Positions 38,135 to 46,107 of a stretch of 64,000 nucleotides of DNA are shown here, in pieces. Both the position numbers and the translations under genes were made by a program. The notes beneath the pieces were generated by a model. The model was not told the origin of the DNA. It saw only the letters and a program-made list of their open reading frames with translations, and did no database searches. Positions within the stretch are counted from its first letter, which is position 1. Each line of letters begins with the position of its first letter. Origin of the DNA: Hippea alviniae EP5-r (GTDB taxonomy: Bacteria; Campylobacterota_A; Desulfurellia; Desulfurellales; Hippeaceae). Location of the stretch: positions 1,054,001 to 1,118,000 of the forward strand of contig NZ_ATUV01000001.1 in NCBI RefSeq assembly GCF_000420385.1. The letters run 5' to 3'.

Positions 38135-39303
38135 AAGTATCAAACCTACGACTAAACATAACGCCGCAGCAATTAAAGAACCTGCTTAAGGTTGGAGAAA
38201 GGGTTGAAGCCTTTGTCGTCTCAAAAAAGGGCGACTTTAAATACATTGTAAGATTAAAAGGAAAACTATTTGAAGCATCTTCAAATATACCGATTAACTC
38301 TAAGAAGGTTTTGGTTGAAGTCAAAAGCTTAGCACCACAGATAGTTTTAAAACTATTGGAACCAGAAAGCTCACCAAAAACAGAGAAAATAGCATCTGAA
38401 GTTAAAAACATCACACAAAAAGAGATAAAATCTCTGTTTGTGTTTGAAGAGAACTCTCAAGAAGCAGAAGTAATTCAAAGAAAATCTGACGGCAGGTATC
38501 TGATAAGCATAAAAGGGAAATTGCTCGAGATAGAAACAGAAAAACCGATAAACTCAAATCTCATAAGCCTTCTACTTGACGATGAAGGAAAGATAAAGAT
38601 TGTCGAAAAAGAGAATTTACCTGTTGATTTTGTAAAACAGACATCAGCTATAATAATAAACGATGCAGAAAAGCTCATAGCCGAAAGCATAGAGAAGCTA
38701 AAGCAAGCCTTAGATAACAACGACAGATTAACACTCATATCATTAGTTGTAAAACTGAAAAACATAACAGAAAAAAAAGAGTTAAAGGAACTTCTGAGTA
38801 AAGCTGAAGAAAACCTGATAAGAGAAAAAAACATCAAGCAAGATTTGATTAAAACTATCATAGATAAGCTATCAGCACACTTATCAAACTCTCATGATGA
38901 CATAGAAAAACTCTCAAATCTAATAAAGGAAAGCATCAGACAGTTTGGAGCAATTAACAGTCAAAATCAAGAAAATCTCTTTGTATTTTTGCCGTTTGTC
39001 ATAAATGGCAAGGAAGAGAAGGTGTTTATAAAAAAGGAGAATTTAGCTTCAACAAAAGGCAAAAAGGCATTCAAGATAAGCCTGCTTGTTTCACACTCAA
39101 GCTATGGAGCAATAGTGATAAATGGGTTATCAATAGAAGACTCAACATCGATAAGCATATTTTTCTCAAACAAAAGGGCTTTTGAAAAGTTCAAATCAAT
39201 GGAAGGCAAAATAAAAAATATACTCGGTGGCGTTAATCTATACATAGGAATATCAGACATAAAACCAGTTATTAACGAAAAAAGACTGAATGTAAAGATA
39301 TAG
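38125..39303 (+). CDS. FliK-like protein (possible flagellar hook-length control homologue)
   Basis: A 392-residue protein without signal peptide. The N-terminal region (VGERVEAFVVSKKGDFKYIV, then LVEVKSLAPQIVLKLL) resembles the beta-domain found at the start of FliK-like proteins. A lysine/glutamate-rich helical middle (about 180-290) follows. The C-terminal part (about 300-390; FKISLLVSHSSYGAIVINGL, then ILGGVNLYIGIS) looks like the FliK hook domain. Identification rests on pattern only. No other flagellar genes are in the window, so it may be a stray FliK paralogue. Confidence 0.55.
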   Translation: MQIEVSNLRLNITPQQLKNLLKVGERVEAFVVSKKGDFKYIVRLKGKLFEASSNIPINSKKVLVEVKSLAPQIVLKLLEPESSPKTEKIASEVKNITQKEIKSLFVFEENSQEAEVIQRKSDGRYLISIKGKLLEIETEKPINSNLISLLLDDEGKIKIVEKENLPVDFVKQTSAIIINDAEKLIAESIEKLKQALDNNDRLTLISLVVKLKNITEKKELKELLSKAEENLIREKNIKQDLIKTIIDKLSAHLSNSHDDIEKLSNLIKESIRQFGAINSQNQENLFVFLPFVINGKEEKVFIKKENLASTKGKKAFKISLLVSHSSYGAIVINGLSIEDSTSISIFFSNKRAFEKFKSMEGKIKNILGGVNLYIGISDIKPVINEKRLNVKI

Positions 39304-39342
39304 ACAAATTGCAAAAAGCACAGAAAGGGATAGAATAAAAAT

Positions 39343-39561
39343 ATGAGCATAAGATTTTACAGAAGAATAAGATTAACCAAAGGCATAACACTGAACATAT
39401 CGAAAAGCGGATTTTCTATCTCTTTTGGCAGGCGTGGATTTCACATAACATTCGGCAAAAATGGTATAAGAATAACAACAGGAATTCCAGGAACTGGAGT
39501 ATATTCAACAAAACAGATTGATTATAAAGAGATAAAAAGCAAATTCAAAAAAGGCAAATAA
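39343..39561 (+). CDS. DUF4236 small protein
   Basis: A 72-residue protein matching DUF4236: RFYRRIRLTKGITLNISKSG, then SFGRRGF, FGKNGIRITTGIPGTG. Several short Gly-rich strands repeat. The family is widespread near small or mobile genes; its role is unknown. It has a moderate ribosome-binding site (AAAGGGA) and follows the FliK-like gene by 39 bases. Confidence 0.88.
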   Translation: MSIRFYRRIRLTKGITLNISKSGFSISFGRRGFHITFGKNGIRITTGIPGTGVYSTKQIDYKEIKSKFKKGK

Positions 39562-39614
39562 AAATTTATGTGTTATTATTATGCAAATCAGACAATCAAA
39601 ACACTTCCATAGCT

Positions 39615-39676
39615 AAAAACTTTCAAGCAAATCTTTTTTGATTAGCTTAACAATTCACTAAACCAAGAAAGTTTTT
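39615..39676. repeat. Nested inverted repeats between DUF4236 and rpmE
   Basis: AAAAACTTTC (39615-39624) is the exact reverse complement of GAAAGTTTTT (39667-39676). Inside, AAGC-A-AATC (39625-39633) pairs with GATT-A-GCTT (39640-39648) around six T. The arms could form a two-stem structure or mark a decayed mobile element; no target duplication is evident. Confidence 0.5.
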
Positions 39677-39786
39677 ATATTCACCGTTTATTCTACTTGA
39701 AACAAAAAAATCCTTAAAATTATTGCCTGTTCGGTAAAATTATGTTAATCTTCCAAAATGAAAATTTCGAAGGAGAGGTGTGCGAA

Positions 39787-39996
39787 ATGAAAAAAGGCAT
39801 TCATCCAAAGTATGAGCTTACAACAATAAGATGTGCATGTGGTAATGAGATAGTTACAAGGTCAACAGTTCCAAATCTCACCGTTCAGGTATGTTCAAAA
39901 TGTCATCCATACTTCACAGGCAAACAGAAGATAGTTGATGAGACTGGAAGAGTTGAGAAATTCAACAGAAAATACAGAAAAAACACGACAAACTAA
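39787..39996 (+). CDS. rpmE: 50S ribosomal protein L31 (zinc-binding type)
   Basis: The 69-residue protein begins [20 protein letters not shown] and has the C+ pattern: RCAC and CSKCH, which bind one zinc. The start is ATG 39787 after GGAGAGGTG; an in-frame extension to 39742 has no ribosome-binding site and is not part of the family. L31 bridges the subunits. It is followed by an unknown gene 28 bases downstream. Confidence 0.97.
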   Translation: MKKGIHPKYELTTIRCACGNEIVTRSTVPNLTVQVCSKCHPYFTGKQKIVDETGRVEKFNRKYRKNTTN

Positions 39997-40024
39997 AAAA
40001 TAAATATTTTGGAGGTAAATAAAA

Positions 40025-40297
40025 ATGGATGGCAAGAGCGATACCTTCAACATCGATAAAGAGTTAGATTTAAGAAGCCAAGATGAACAGACAATAACAG
40101 AGAGAGTTCAGAAAGCTCTGGAGTCTGTGAAAAAGGGCAACTTCATGCTTGTTTATGTAAACAGATATGAAGATATATCTGTTGTAGCAAAGGCGGCATT
40201 TGCAGTAAAAGCCACCGTTGACAATGTGCTTAAGAAAAATGAGAATGATTGGGTGGTAATGGTAAAAAATGAAGTGCCCGTAGCTCAAGCTGGATAG
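40025..40297 (+). CDS. Small protein of unknown function whose 3' end lies in a tRNA gene
   Basis: A 90-residue soluble protein with a strong GGAGGT site eight bases before ATG 40025, so it is very likely translated. It is acidic at the N-terminus and then alternates helix (TITERVQKALESV) and strand (FMLVYVNRY). I considered an RNA polymerase omega-like origin but the conserved residues do not fit. Its last eight codons and stop (40274-40297) overlap the acceptor and D-arm of tRNA-Arg, so its C-terminus is constrained by the tRNA. Function unknown. Confidence 0.75.
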   Translation: MDGKSDTFNIDKELDLRSQDEQTITERVQKALESVKKGNFMLVYVNRYEDISVVAKAAFAVKATVDNVLKKNENDWVVMVKNEVPVAQAG

Positions 40298-40351
40298 AGC
40301 GTAAGACTCCGGATCTTAAGGTTGGGGGTTCAAATCCCCCCGGGTACGCCA
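40274..40351 (+). tRNA. tRNA-Arg (anticodon CCG)
   Basis: A 78-base cloverleaf with encoded CCA. The acceptor GTGCCCG pairs with CGGGTAC. The D-stem is GCTC/GAGC, the anticodon stem TAAGA/TCTTA with loop CTCCGGA (anticodon CCG, codon CGG), a five-base variable loop, and the T-arm GGGGG-TTCAAAT-CCCCC. A20 in the D-loop agrees with arginine identity. The 3' A of CCA is also the first base of the next ORF's ATG. Confidence 0.97.
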
Positions 40352-40656
40352 TGTTAAGAAGCGTAGGCCAAATTATAAAAGAAGACCTAATAAAAAACGA
40401 GGCGTTTGAGAAGATTTATGTTTCTGAGCTTGTTTTCGAAGCTTTAAAGCATGTTTTGGGTGAGGGTCTATCGTCTCAGATTAAAATAAAAGGGTTTAAA
40501 GATAAGACAGTATGGATAGGAACGCCAAACTCTGTTTTCTCTCAAGAATTATCATTCTTTGAAGGCGAAATAGTAAAAAGGGTGAATGAACTTATCGGTG
40601 AAGATGTTTTAAAAAGGGTTAGGTTCGAAGAGTCATGGAAGAGAAAGAGAAGATAG
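40351..40656 (+). CDS. dciA: DUF721/DciA-like protein
   Basis: The 101-residue protein matches DUF721: an N-terminal helical segment with IYVSELVFEALKHVLGE, then VWIGTPNSVFSQELSFFEGEIV and the closing strand VKRVRFEESWK. DciA loads the replicative helicase DnaB in bacteria without DnaC; that role is known for the family but not shown here. The ATG shares its A with the tRNA CCA end, and the only upstream G-rich site lies in the tRNA T-arm. No alternative start is visible downstream. It may need an unprocessed transcript to be translated. Confidence 0.78.
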   Translation: MLRSVGQIIKEDLIKNEAFEKIYVSELVFEALKHVLGEGLSSQIKIKGFKDKTVWIGTPNSVFSQELSFFEGEIVKRVNELIGEDVLKRVRFEESWKRKRR

Positions 40657-40757
40657 AAGAGACAAAAGAAGAAGAGACAAAAAAGATATCAGAAAAAACC
40701 TGGGAAGACGACGATTGGGAAGACGACCCAAGCGGTATCTCACCGGGTTGTGGTTAA
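40635..40757 (+). CDS. Tiny acidic ORF (40 residues) ending in a Gly-Cys-Gly tail
   Basis: Too short for most gene finders. ATG 40635 lies inside the end of the DciA-like gene and runs to TAA 40755. The peptide is very rich in Glu, Lys and Asp (MEEKEKIEETKEEET), then has WEDDDWEDDPSG and ends SPGCG. Only a weak purine-rich site (GAAGAG) precedes it. The 22-base overlap, the 33-base gap to bamD and the biased composition suggest a real small protein, possibly a metal-binding or partner tail. It could also be chance in purine-rich DNA. Confidence 0.5.
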   Translation: MEEKEKIEETKEEETKKISEKTWEDDDWEDDPSGISPGCG

Positions 40758-40790
40758 AGACTGCAACTTGAAGGTAAAGGAGTTTGTATT

Positions 40791-41540
40791 GTGAAAAAGT
40801 CAATTTTCGTTATAGGGTGTGGTGTGGCTTTTTTCCTTGCTGGATGCTCATCGCACAAGAAAATCATACCACACGAAGAAGAAAAACCAGCCTATGAGTG
40901 GTACAATGAAGGAGTCCAAGATTACATAAACCACGATTATCAGGAAGCAGAGCATGCACTTACAATGATAAATGCCCAGCACCCAGGCAGTATCTATGCA
41001 AAAAGAGCTACACTTATTCTTGGTGATGTTTATTTCGCTAAAGGCGATTATATGCTTGCACGAGATTATTACAGAAAATTCTTAAAACTCTATCCAAACA
41101 GCAAAGATGTTGTGTATGCAAAATACAGAATAGCTCTAAGCTATTACAAAGAGAGAAATGGTTATAAATGCGATGCAACACCCGTTAGAGAAGCGATAAG
41201 GGAGTTTTTAGAGTTCTTAAATGAATATCCAAACAATCCATACAAAGATAAAGTTTACTATTATCTTACAAAAAGCGTTGAAGAATTATATCAACACGAG
41301 TTATTTGTGGCAAAATTTTATGCTGATTTAGATGAGTTTAAAGCCGCAGAAAATAGACTAAATTACATGTATAAACACTTTAAAAACATAAAATTCAACG
41401 ATGAGATGCTTTACTATCTCTCAAAAGTCTATTATGCCTTGGGCAGGAAAAAAGAAGCTTATGAATTCTTTAAAGAACTAAAAAACAGATTCCCAAATAG
41501 CAAATACACAGAAGAGCTAAGAAAACTATTCCATGAGTAA
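40791..41540 (+). CDS. bamD: Outer-membrane assembly lipoprotein BamD
   Basis: The 249-residue lipoprotein has a GTG start with AAAGGAG upstream, a signal ending in the lipobox LAGC (Cys19), and about five TPR repeats beginning WYNEGVQDYINHDYQEAE and continuing DYYRKFLKLYPNSKD. BamD is part of the BAM complex together with BamA, which is encoded 5 kb downstream. It opens the envelope run in front of hsp20 and lon. Confidence 0.93.
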   Translation: MKKSIFVIGCGVAFFLAGCSSHKKIIPHEEEKPAYEWYNEGVQDYINHDYQEAEHALTMINAQHPGSIYAKRATLILGDVYFAKGDYMLARDYYRKFLKLYPNSKDVVYAKYRIALSYYKERNGYKCDATPVREAIREFLEFLNEYPNNPYKDKVYYYLTKSVEELYQHELFVAKFYADLDEFKAAENRLNYMYKHFKNIKFNDEMLYYLSKVYYALGRKKEAYEFFKELKNRFPNSKYTEELRKLFHE

Positions 41541-41883
41541 TAAAATTGCTCTCGATATATTAGAGATTCTCATAAAGCAGGAGTACATATGGGAGCCTGC
41601 GTGTGATGTAAGCGTTATAAATAATAAAATAATCGTTGAGCTTGACATACCAAACCTTGATATAAACAGCCTAAGCATTAATATTATAAACGGCCTAAAG
41701 CTTGAGATTTTAGGAGAGAGAAAGAGATTGAACAGAGAAGAAGGTGTTTATCTGCTTGCCGAAAGGGTTTTTGGTAAGTTTAAAAAAACCATAGATTTGC
41801 CCACAGCTTCAAAAAGAGTGCAAGATATAAATTATGAAGATGGGATATTAAAAATAGTGATACAAGGAGTGGAACATGAGTGA
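41533..41883 (+). CDS. Small heat-shock protein (Hsp20/alpha-crystallin family)
   Basis: The 116-residue protein is an alpha-crystallin domain with little else: EPACDVSVINNKIIVELDIPN, LKLEILGER, then the GVYLLAERVFGKFKKTIDLP segment and the closing DGILKIVI. The C-terminal I-X-I motif is absent or reduced. It holds unfolding proteins. Its location between bamD and lon suggests a link to envelope or cytoplasmic protein quality control. It overlaps both neighbours by eight bases. Confidence 0.9.
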   Translation: MSNKIALDILEILIKQEYIWEPACDVSVINNKIIVELDIPNLDINSLSINIINGLKLEILGERKRLNREEGVYLLAERVFGKFKKTIDLPTASKRVQDINYEDGILKIVIQGVEHE

Positions 41884-44236
41884 GACAAACAGCGACACCA
41901 TGCAGATACCAGAGATAGCACCAGTTTTACCTTTAAGAGACATGGTTGTCTTTCCATATATGATAATACCCTTGTTTGTTGGAAGAGATTTTTCAATCAA
42001 AGCGATAGACGAAGCACTATCAAAAGATAGAATAATCATAACATTAACCCAAAAAAAGGCAAATATAGACGAACCAACAGCAGACGATGTATATCATGTC
42101 GGAACAGCATGTTTAATCTTAAGAATGTTAAAGATGCCAGACGGCAGAGTCAAGGTTTTAGTTCAGGGATTAAAAAAGGTAAAGGTAAAAGAGTTTAAAC
42201 AGTTTACACCATACATAGAAGCCCAGATAGAAGAGAAAATTGACATACCACCATTGACAGAATATCAAGAAATGGAAATAGAAGCCCTAATGCGCACTAT
42301 AAAAGACCAGCTCCAGCAACTTGCAGCATACAATAAGAACATTCCAAATGACATAGTCGTTATAGCAAATAACATAGAAGAGTCCGATAAATTCGCAGAC
42401 ATAATAGCAAGCAACATTCAACTAAAAACTCATATAGCTCAAGAACTTTTGGAAATAGAGTCTGTTGAAAATAGATTAAGAAAGTTAAAAGAGATACTGG
42501 ATAAAGAGTTACAACTATTGGCACTTCAAACAAAGATTCAAAATCAAGCAAAAGAAGAGATATCAAAAACGCAGAAAGAGTATTTCCTGCGAGAACAGAT
42601 GAAAGCAATCAAGAAAGAGCTTGGAGAAGGCGATATATCTGACGAGATAGAAGAACTAAAAGAGAAAATCAAAAAAGCAAAGATGCCAAAAGAAGCCCAA
42701 AAAGAAGCAGAAAAACAGCTCTCAAGATTAGCAAAGATGCATCCAGACTCTGCAGAAGCAAATGTGATCAGGACATACTTAGACTGGATGATTGCAATGC
42801 CATGGAATAAACGCTCAAAAGAGAAGATAAACATAAAAGAAGTTCAAAAAATTTTAGACGAAGATCATTACGACATAAAAGAAGCAAAAACAAGAATTTT
42901 GGAGTATCTGTCGGTTAAAAAACTCAAACAGGATATGAAAGGACCTATTTTGTGTTTCGTTGGACCACCAGGTGTTGGTAAAACTTCACTTGCAAAATCG
43001 ATAGCAAGGGCAATAAATAGAAAGCTCGTAAGAATATCGCTTGGCGGTGTAAGAGACGAAGCAGAAATAAGAGGCCACAGAAGAACCTATGTTGGAGCAC
43101 TGCCAGGCAGAATTATTCAAGGATTAAAGCAAGCCGGAGTTAAAAACCCTGTATTTGTGTTAGACGAGATAGATAAACTCAGTAGGGATTTTTCAGGAGA
43201 CCCAGCAAGCGCTTTACTTGAAGCATTAGACCCTGAGCAGAATAACGAGTTTGAAGACCACTATCTTGGCGTTCCGTTTGATTTAAGCGAAGTGTTCTTT
43301 ATAACAACGGCAAATACAACAGAGACGATACCGCCACCACTACTCGACAGAATGGAAGTGATAAGACTAAGCGGCTATACAGTTGAAGAGAAGATAAAGA
43401 TAGCCAAAAAATACATAATACCAAAACAAATAAAGGAACATGGACTTGAAAACTTTAAGATAAACTTCACCGATGCCGCAATAAGAAAGATTATAGAGAA
43501 TTATACACGCGAAGCTGGAGTAAGAAACCTTGAAAAAACCATATCAAAGGTTCTAAGAAAAATAGCAAGAAAGATAGCCGAAGGTTCAAAAGAGACGGAA
43601 TTTTCAATAACGGCAAACAACATAACCAAATATTTAGGTGTTCCACCATTCAATGTTGATGAGAAACTGGACAAGGATTATGTAGGTATAGCAACAGGCC
43701 TTGCATGGACGCCTGTTGGCGGTTCAATCCTGTTTATAGAAGTCTCAAAGGTTAAGGGCTCTGGTAAGCTGATTCTTACAGGTTCTTTGGGAGATGTTAT
43801 GAAGGAGTCGGCTCAAGCCGCTCTAACATTTGCTCGAAGCAGGTATAAGATGCTTGGGCTTGAAGAAGACTTCCATGAGAAATACGACTTACATATTCAT
43901 GTGCCCGAAGGTGCAACACCAAAAGATGGCCCAAGTGCCGGTATAACAATGGCAACAGCAATTATCTCCTGTTTAACCGAAATACCCGTAAGACACGATA
44001 TAGCCATGACAGGTGAAATAACACTGCGCGGAAGGGTCCTGCCGATTGGTGGATTGAAAGAGAAAACACTCGCAGCATTGCGTGCAGGGATAAATGAGAT
44101 AATTATACCGTATGACAACAAAAAGGATGCAGAAGAAGTTATGAATCAGATAAAATCCAAAAAATTAAAGTATCATTACGCCAAAACAATGGAAGATGTA
44201 TTGCAGAAGGCTTTAACAAAACCGCTAAAAGTATAA
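41876..44236 (+). CDS. lon: ATP-dependent protease Lon
   Basis: The 786-residue protease has an N-terminal substrate domain ([14 protein letters not shown]), a coiled-coil linker, the AAA+ module with Walker [10 protein letters not shown], and Walker [11 protein letters not shown]. The serine protease domain has the catalytic Ser in [11 protein letters not shown] and Lys in [10 protein letters not shown]. Length fits LonA. AAGGAGTG precedes ATG 41876. No CIRCE lies nearby. Confidence 0.98.
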   Translation: MSETNSDTMQIPEIAPVLPLRDMVVFPYMIIPLFVGRDFSIKAIDEALSKDRIIITLTQKKANIDEPTADDVYHVGTACLILRMLKMPDGRVKVLVQGLKKVKVKEFKQFTPYIEAQIEEKIDIPPLTEYQEMEIEALMRTIKDQLQQLAAYNKNIPNDIVVIANNIEESDKFADIIASNIQLKTHIAQELLEIESVENRLRKLKEILDKELQLLALQTKIQNQAKEEISKTQKEYFLREQMKAIKKELGEGDISDEIEELKEKIKKAKMPKEAQKEAEKQLSRLAKMHPDSAEANVIRTYLDWMIAMPWNKRSKEKINIKEVQKILDEDHYDIKEAKTRILEYLSVKKLKQDMKGPILCFVGPPGVGKTSLAKSIARAINRKLVRISLGGVRDEAEIRGHRRTYVGALPGRIIQGLKQAGVKNPVFVLDEIDKLSRDFSGDPASALLEALDPEQNNEFEDHYLGVPFDLSEVFFITTANTTETIPPPLLDRMEVIRLSGYTVEEKIKIAKKYIIPKQIKEHGLENFKINFTDAAIRKIIENYTREAGVRNLEKTISKVLRKIARKIAEGSKETEFSITANNITKYLGVPPFNVDEKLDKDYVGIATGLAWTPVGGSILFIEVSKVKGSGKLILTGSLGDVMKESAQAALTFARSRYKMLGLEEDFHEKYDLHIHVPEGATPKDGPSAGITMATAIISCLTEIPVRHDIAMTGEITLRGRVLPIGGLKEKTLAALRAGINEIIIPYDNKKDAEEVMNQIKSKKLKYHYAKTMEDVLQKALTKPLKV

Positions 44237-44239
44237 TAG

Positions 44240-45436
44240 ATGGCAAATTTTGAAAACTTCTTAGCCGTAAAATATATAAAATCGTCCAAAGGGAAAGAGA
44301 GATTTATCTCTTTCTCTTCTTTAATGTCAATTCTTGGCATAATAGTAGGTGTTGCAGCTTTAATAATTGTTATGGGCGTGATGAACGGATTTGACAAAGA
44401 GCTTGAGAAAAAGATTTTAGACATAACGCCACATGTATTTATAAAAAACAGCTATGGCGTGTTTGATTACAGTAATTCGTTTATTGATAAACTAAAAAAG
44501 GAAAAGGGTGTTAAATTCGTCTATCCACTGCTTACAACTCAGGGTATGTTAAGCTGCTGCAATTTCTCAACAGGCATCGTCATAAACGGTATAAACCCAA
44601 ATAGAAATAATCCTGTTGAAAAATACATAATCAAAGGCAAACTTACGGATAGTGGCGTGGTTATTGGCTATGAGCTTGCAAAGATGCTGGGCATAGGTAT
44701 TGGAGAAACAGTAAGAGTAATATTGCCATTTGGCAAAACAACACCGTTTGGCTTTGCACCATTATCATTCAAAGCTCAGGTAAGTGGCATATTCAAATGT
44801 GGCATGTATGATTACGATTCAACCTTTGTTTATATTCCACTCTCCATGCTGTGGAACAAGACCAATCTAAAAGGTAAGATAAACACAATAGCAATAGAGT
44901 TAAAAGAGCCTTTTAAAGCAGAAGAGTTCTCTAACAGATTAGCTATGCAACTGCCTGAAAATTTTTACACATCAAACTGGATTCAGATAAACAGCAACTT
45001 CTTTACGGCTCTAAAATTAGAAAAAACGGCTATGTTTATTATTCTGCTTTTGGTTGTGCTCGTTGCTGCATTCAATATCACAAGCTCTCTAACAATGATG
45101 GTAATGGAGAAAACAAAAGAGATAGCGATACTCAGAAGCTTAGGTGCAACAGAAAAAAACATCAAAAACATATTTATAAAACAAGCAGCCATCATTGGTG
45201 TAATCGGTGTGTTTATTGGCGATGTTTTAGGCATAACATTGAGCTTTCTGCTTAAAAAATACCACTTCATAGAGCTTCCAAAAAGCGTCTATTACATAAC
45301 AACCATACCTGTTGACATAAATCTGTTTTACATTGCACTTATAAGCATTTTATCCTTTCTGCTTGTTATTCTATCTGGATTATACCCAGCGTCAAAGGCA
45401 TCAAAACTAAATATCGTTCAGGTTTTAAGGTCATGA
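44240..45436 (+). CDS. lolC: Lipoprotein-releasing ABC transporter permease (LolC/LolE type)
   Basis: The 398-residue protein has an N-terminal membrane helix after KGKERFISFSSLMSI, a long periplasmic domain (about 45-255), and three C-terminal helices in FtsX-like arrangement (FIILLLVVLVAAFNITSSL, later GVFIGDVLGITLSFLL). It extracts lipoproteins from the inner membrane with LolD. Only one permease is present, so it may form a homodimer (LolF-like). It starts three bases after lon and overlaps lolD as ATGA. Confidence 0.93.
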   Translation: MANFENFLAVKYIKSSKGKERFISFSSLMSILGIIVGVAALIIVMGVMNGFDKELEKKILDITPHVFIKNSYGVFDYSNSFIDKLKKEKGVKFVYPLLTTQGMLSCCNFSTGIVINGINPNRNNPVEKYIIKGKLTDSGVVIGYELAKMLGIGIGETVRVILPFGKTTPFGFAPLSFKAQVSGIFKCGMYDYDSTFVYIPLSMLWNKTNLKGKINTIAIELKEPFKAEEFSNRLAMQLPENFYTSNWIQINSNFFTALKLEKTAMFIILLLVVLVAAFNITSSLTMMVMEKTKEIAILRSLGATEKNIKNIFIKQAAIIGVIGVFIGDVLGITLSFLLKKYHFIELPKSVYYITTIPVDINLFYIALISILSFLLVILSGLYPASKASKLNIVQVLRS

Positions 45437-46107
45437 TTCTGCTCAAAACTACAAATATAAAAAAGGGCTTTCTTTCGGCTGGTAAAAGAATCACCATTTT
45501 AAATGGCATAAATCTTGAAGTCAAAGAGAATGAGATGGTTGCTATAATGGGTGTTTCTGGCTCTGGTAAAAGCACTCTATTACATATTTTGGGTTTGTTA
45601 AGCAAGCCAGATGAAGGTAAACTGATATTCTTAGATAGAGAGATAGAGTTTGATGAGAAAAAAACGGCTCAACTCAGAAACGAACATATCGGTTTCGTAT
45701 TTCAGTTTTACTCTCTAATGGGAGAGCTGACGGTTTATGAGAATATTGCCCTACCCTACATGATAAAAAACAGCAAAAAGCCAGAAAAAGAGAGTGTTTT
45801 AAATTTACTTGAGCTTGTTGGATTAAACAGAAACAAAATAGATGCCTATCCAAACACACTTTCTGGCGGTGAACTTCAAAGAGTTGCTTTAGCACGGGCT
45901 TTAATAAACTCACCAGAGCTGTTAATAGCCGATGAGCCAACAGCCAATCTTGACAAAAAGAGTTCAATAGATATAGTAAAGACTATGAAACAAATCAACC
46001 AAGAAACTGGGCACTCTTTTATTATAGCTACTCATAGCTATGATGTTGCAAAAGTGTGTGATAGAATATTATACCTTTCGGAAGGGGTTTTAAGTGAAAA
46101 AGCTTAG
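45433..46107 (+). CDS. lolD: Lipoprotein-releasing ABC transporter ATPase LolD
   Basis: The 224-residue ATPase has Walker A GVSGSGKS, the signature LSGGELQRVALARAL and Walker B LLIADEPTANLD. Family members with FtsX-like permeases show the same. It powers lipoprotein release. It overlaps both neighbours. Confidence 0.95.
   Translation: MILLKTTNIKKGFLSAGKRITILNGINLEVKENEMVAIMGVSGSGKSTLLHILGLLSKPDEGKLIFLDREIEFDEKKTAQLRNEHIGFVFQFYSLMGELTVYENIALPYMIKNSKKPEKESVLNLLELVGLNRNKIDAYPNTLSGGELQRVALARALINSPELLIADEPTANLDKKSSIDIVKTMKQINQETGHSFIIATHSYDVAKVCDRILYLSEGVLSEKA

Noticed and set aside
40025-40297. RNA polymerase omega subunit
   Set aside because: Size and a vague pattern fit, but conserved omega residues could not be aligned, so it is left unnamed.
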